DNA from: DASQVO01 sp035640715
GTDB lineage: Bacteria > Actinomycetota > Actinomycetes > Streptosporangiales > Streptosporangiaceae
Reading direction: 5' to 3'
Assembly: GCA_035640715.1 (NCBI GenBank)
Contig: DASQVO010000384.1
Span: 1 to 5,592 of the forward strand
DNA: 5,592 nucleotides
The notes below the pieces were generated by a model. The model had not been told where the DNA came from, made no database searches, and worked only from the letters and a program-made list of their open reading frames with translations. Positions 3,648 through 5,592 of the stretch are shown in pieces; within the stretch, counting starts at the first letter, position 1; each line of letters starts with the position of its first letter. The translations under genes were made by a program, and so were the position numbers.

Positions 3648-5592
3648 TCAGGGTGCCTGACGCGGCAGGTTGTATCCGTTGACCAGGATCTGCGGGACAA
3701 CGGGCTGGTGGCTGTGCCGCCACGAAACAGTGACGTCCCGGGTCTCGCCCGGCAGCAGCCACAGGTAGTTCTCGCTGTAGCGGGTGGGCAGGATCCGCTG
3801 CCCGGAACTCCGGTCCCGCAGGGACAGGACGACCATGGCCGCGATCGCGTGTCCGTTGTTGCGCAGGGTGACAGTGAGCTCATTCTGGCGGCCGCCTCCC
3901 GCGCCGTGGATGCTGGCGGAGACGGGCACCTGCGGGAGCTGGTTGAGTGCCCGCATGTCCTGGGCGTTGCGGTACCGCCAGTACACGTTCTCCGACAGCA
4001 GCCGGTTCTGCTGGTCAGTCAGGCGGAGCCGGAGTAGATGCGGCGATGGCAAGGAGGCAGCGAAGCCGACGGTGAACAGCGGGGCGGCCGACGAGGGGGC
4101 CACGGTCACCGCCTGAGTCTGCGGTGCCGCGAGCATGTTCCCGGACAGGTCGTAGAGCTCGGCGGTGACGGTCGCGCCGTCCAGCGCCTGAGGCGTGTGG
4201 TTGGCGGCAAGCACCTGCCAGTCGGTCAGGCTGGCCTGAACGTGAATGGCTTCGCAGCCCTTGCGGGCCCCGTAGTAGGTGCCGTTGACGTCCAGGTCGT
4301 AGTCGTAGGTCTGCCAGACCGTGCTGTGGTGAGCCGGGTTCGACATCCACAGCATGAGGCCGGTGGCATCGTTCCACAGCTTCGTGTTCCACGCCTCGAA
4401 CATGGCCCGGATGTTCTCGTAGTTGACGAATTGCGCCTTCGTGCAGAAGTCGTCGAGGCTGGTCGCGGTGCCCAGCCGCGTCTCGATGGCGGTCTGGTAG
4501 GTGTCCACCTGCTGGTTGCCCCTGGTGCACCAGTCGTGCAGGAACCACGGGCCACCATTAAGGACCATCTTGACGTCGGTCCAGGTGGTGCCGTCGCTGG
4601 AGACCTGAATGGCGTAGTTCAGCGCGTAAGCCTGTTCCCATACGATCACGATCTGGTCGAAGGTGACGGCGGAACCGAGGTCGACTTCGATCCACTGGTT
4701 GTCTTCGTAGGCAGAGGACCAGCGTGTGCCGGGGTTGCCGTCGACCGCGTTGCCAGGCCCGTTGCTGCTGTTGTCTACGGAGGATGCCGTCGCCGTCTTG
4801 CCCAGCGCCAGGTCGGTGCCGGGGGAAGCCGTGTCGAACACCGACAGGCTCCACATCGACACTCCCCATCCCGTTGCCCGCTTGTAGCACTGGATCCGCA
4901 AGTAGCGGGCGCGGCGCCGCGGGAAGTTCTCGGTCTGCGTGGCCCGGTCGGTCGCCGCGTCTATGTCGATCGGCAGGTCGGAGTCCGGATCTGGCGTGTC
5001 GCCGATCAGACCCCTCATGCTCTCGGTGACCGAGACGGTGGGTAGCCCTATCTCGGTGTGGAACCCGAACTCACCGCCGCCCCAGATCCCGGAGAAGTAC
5101 TGGGTGGGGTCGACCCACTCGTAGGGGCCTCCGCTGCTGGTGCCGTCGGCGGCCGAGTTGGAGTGGTACAGGATGCCGGGGGCGACCTGGTCCACGGCCT
5201 GGCTTAGCCCGGTGTCGACCGCCGCGGGGGGAGAACTCTCGTTGGCGCCGCACCACACCACGATGCACGGGTGGATGCGGTAACGGAGGATCGTGTCCCT
5301 GGCCTGCTCGAGGAAGACGCCAGTGCTCTGCTGGTCGGGGAAAAGCCCGTCTCCCTCCCAGAACTCGGTCCAGACGAGGATCCCGTTCTCGTCGCAGCCG
5401 CTATAGAACTCCTCTCTCGTGCTGCAGCCGCCCCAGTTGCGGATCATGGTGAAGTTCATGTCGCGGTGCATGCTCATGACGTCGCCCATGCGATCGGGAA
5501 GCATGCGCCGGAGCAGCTCGTCCCAGCCCCAGTTGCCGCCCCGGCAGAAGATGGGCACGCCGTTGACCTTGATCTGGAGGGGACCGGAATTG
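3648..5592 (-). CDS. Glycoside hydrolase family 2 enzyme with inserted F5/8 type C domain (5' partial)
   Basis: A frame open to the right window edge, ending in TGA at 3648-3650. The first visible residues (NSGPLQIKVNGVPIFCRGGNW) are mid-protein GH2 sequence at the start of the catalytic barrel, so the signal peptide, sugar-binding-fold and first Ig-like domains are presumably off the window. Numbering from the GTG-encoded Val at 5558 as residue 1, the acid/base is Glu107 in VVWCGANES and the nucleophile is probably Glu169 in GFHTEIGLP; both fit retaining GH2 enzymes. The barrel resumes at about 333 (GGPWFLHDW, then AQFVNYENIRAMFEAWN and GLMLWMSNPAHHSTVWQ). Ig-like domains follow to residue 636. 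The closest type I recall is exo-beta-D-glucosaminidase / beta-mannosidase, acting outside the cell on chitosan-like oligomers or mannosides. Residues 188-332 are an F5/8 type C insertion, described separately. A GTG-initiated 636-residue protein is unlikely because homology continues upstream. Confidence 0.88.
   Translation of the reverse strand, partial: NSGPLQIKVNGVPIFCRGGNWGWDELLRRMLPDRMGDVMSMHRDMNFTMIRNWGGCSTREEFYSGCDENGILVWTEFWEGDGLFPDQQSTGVFLEQARDTILRYRIHPCIVVWCGANESSPPAAVDTGLSQAVDQVAPGILYHSNSAADGTSSGGPYEWVDPTQYFSGIWGGGEFGFHTEIGLPTVSVTESMRGLIGDTPDPDSDLPIDIDAATDRATQTENFPRRRARYLRIQCYKRATGWGVSMWSLSVFDTASPGTDLALGKTATASSVDNSSNGPGNAVDGNPGTRWSSAYEDNQWIEVDLGSAVTFDQIVIVWEQAYALNYAIQVSSDGTTWTDVKMVLNGGPWFLHDWCTRGNQQVDTYQTAIETRLGTATSLDDFCTKAQFVNYENIRAMFEAWNTKLWNDATGLMLWMSNPAHHSTVWQTYDYDLDVNGTYYGARKGCEAIHVQASLTDWQVLAANHTPQALDGATVTAELYDLSGNMLAAPQTQAVTVAPSSAAPLFTVGFAASLPSPHLLRLRLTDQQNRLLSENVYWRYRNAQDMRALNQLPQVPVSASIHGAGGGRQNELTVTLRNNGHAIAAMVVLSLRDRSSGQRILPTRYSENYLWLLPGETRDVTVSWRHSHQPVVPQILVNGYNLPRQAP
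4563..4997 (-). other. F5/8 type C (CBM32-like) domain inserted in the GH2 barrel, halves in swapped order
   Basis: This about 145-residue segment (residues 188-332 of the visible GH2 protein) interrupts the catalytic domain after the nucleophile strand and ESMRGLIGD. First comes a stretch (about 196-242) ending RARYLRIQCYKRATGWGVSM and WSLSVFD, which looks like the last strands of an F5/8 type C domain. Then comes about 250-330, starting ALGKTATASS, with AVDGNPGTRWSS, WIEVDLG and YAIQVSSDGTTWTDV, which is the usual beginning and middle of that domain. Together they make about one domain length, in the order C-terminal part then N-terminal part. The ends of this beta-sandwich lie close together in known structures, so a circularly permuted but complete domain is plausible. 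It would bind sugar next to the active site. Confidence 0.7.

Noticed and set aside
3417..4037. Plus-strand 206-codon frame over the 3' end of the GH2 gene
   Set aside because: An antisense shadow without a start signal or recognisable domain; the opposite strand is clearly coding from 3648 onwards.
4038..5045. Plus-strand 335-codon frame opposite the GH2 gene
   Set aside because: A Val/Gly/Arg-rich antisense shadow of the GH2 and F5/8 coding sequence, which is unambiguous on the minus strand.

Overview
The base composition is high in G+C, and the convincing reading frames take G or C at most third codon positions. This suggests an actinomycete (Streptomyces-, Streptosporangium- or Actinomadura-like); I cannot name a genus. 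All supportable genes lie on the minus strand, so transcription runs from the right edge towards the left edge.

Layout from right to left (transcription order). (1) Positions 5592-3648 hold the C-terminal two thirds or so of a large glycoside hydrolase family 2 enzyme of the exo-beta-glucosaminidase / beta-mannosidase type. Its 5' end is outside the window. A carbohydrate-binding F5/8 type C (discoidin, CBM32-like) domain is inserted inside its catalytic domain, and the two halves of that domain appear in swapped order, as in a circular permutation. This is the most unusual feature of the window. (2) Positions 3647-3192 are non-coding. They hold a weak terminator-like hairpin and, at the right distance before the next gene, a candidate promoter for a leaderless transcript overlapped by an imperfect inverted repeat. 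(3) Positions 3191-1464 hold a complete ChoD-type FAD-dependent GMC oxidoreductase (cholesterol oxidase family). (4) Positions 1463-1245 hold a relict: the conserved right-end signature of an actinobacterial IS200/IS605-family (tnpB-carrying) element with adjoining hairpins, but no transposase gene. (5) Positions 1244-420 hold a GNAT-family N-acetyltransferase whose longest possible reading frame runs misleadingly into the IS relict. (6) Positions 419-1 hold a gene-free stretch, a 13-bp perfect inverted repeat that overlaps a good Shine-Dalgarno sequence, a 19-codon leader-like reading frame, and a 15-bp tandem repeat. On the minus strand the repeat encodes the acidic pentapeptide Met-Pro-Val-Asp-Asp and runs off the left edge.

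The genes do not form an obvious pathway. The GH2 enzyme would act on exported polysaccharide or glycan, the ChoD-like enzyme on a sterol or other hydrophobic alcohol, and the acetyltransferase on an unknown amine. Each is separated from the next by more than 200 bases, so I read them as independent transcription units, not an operon.
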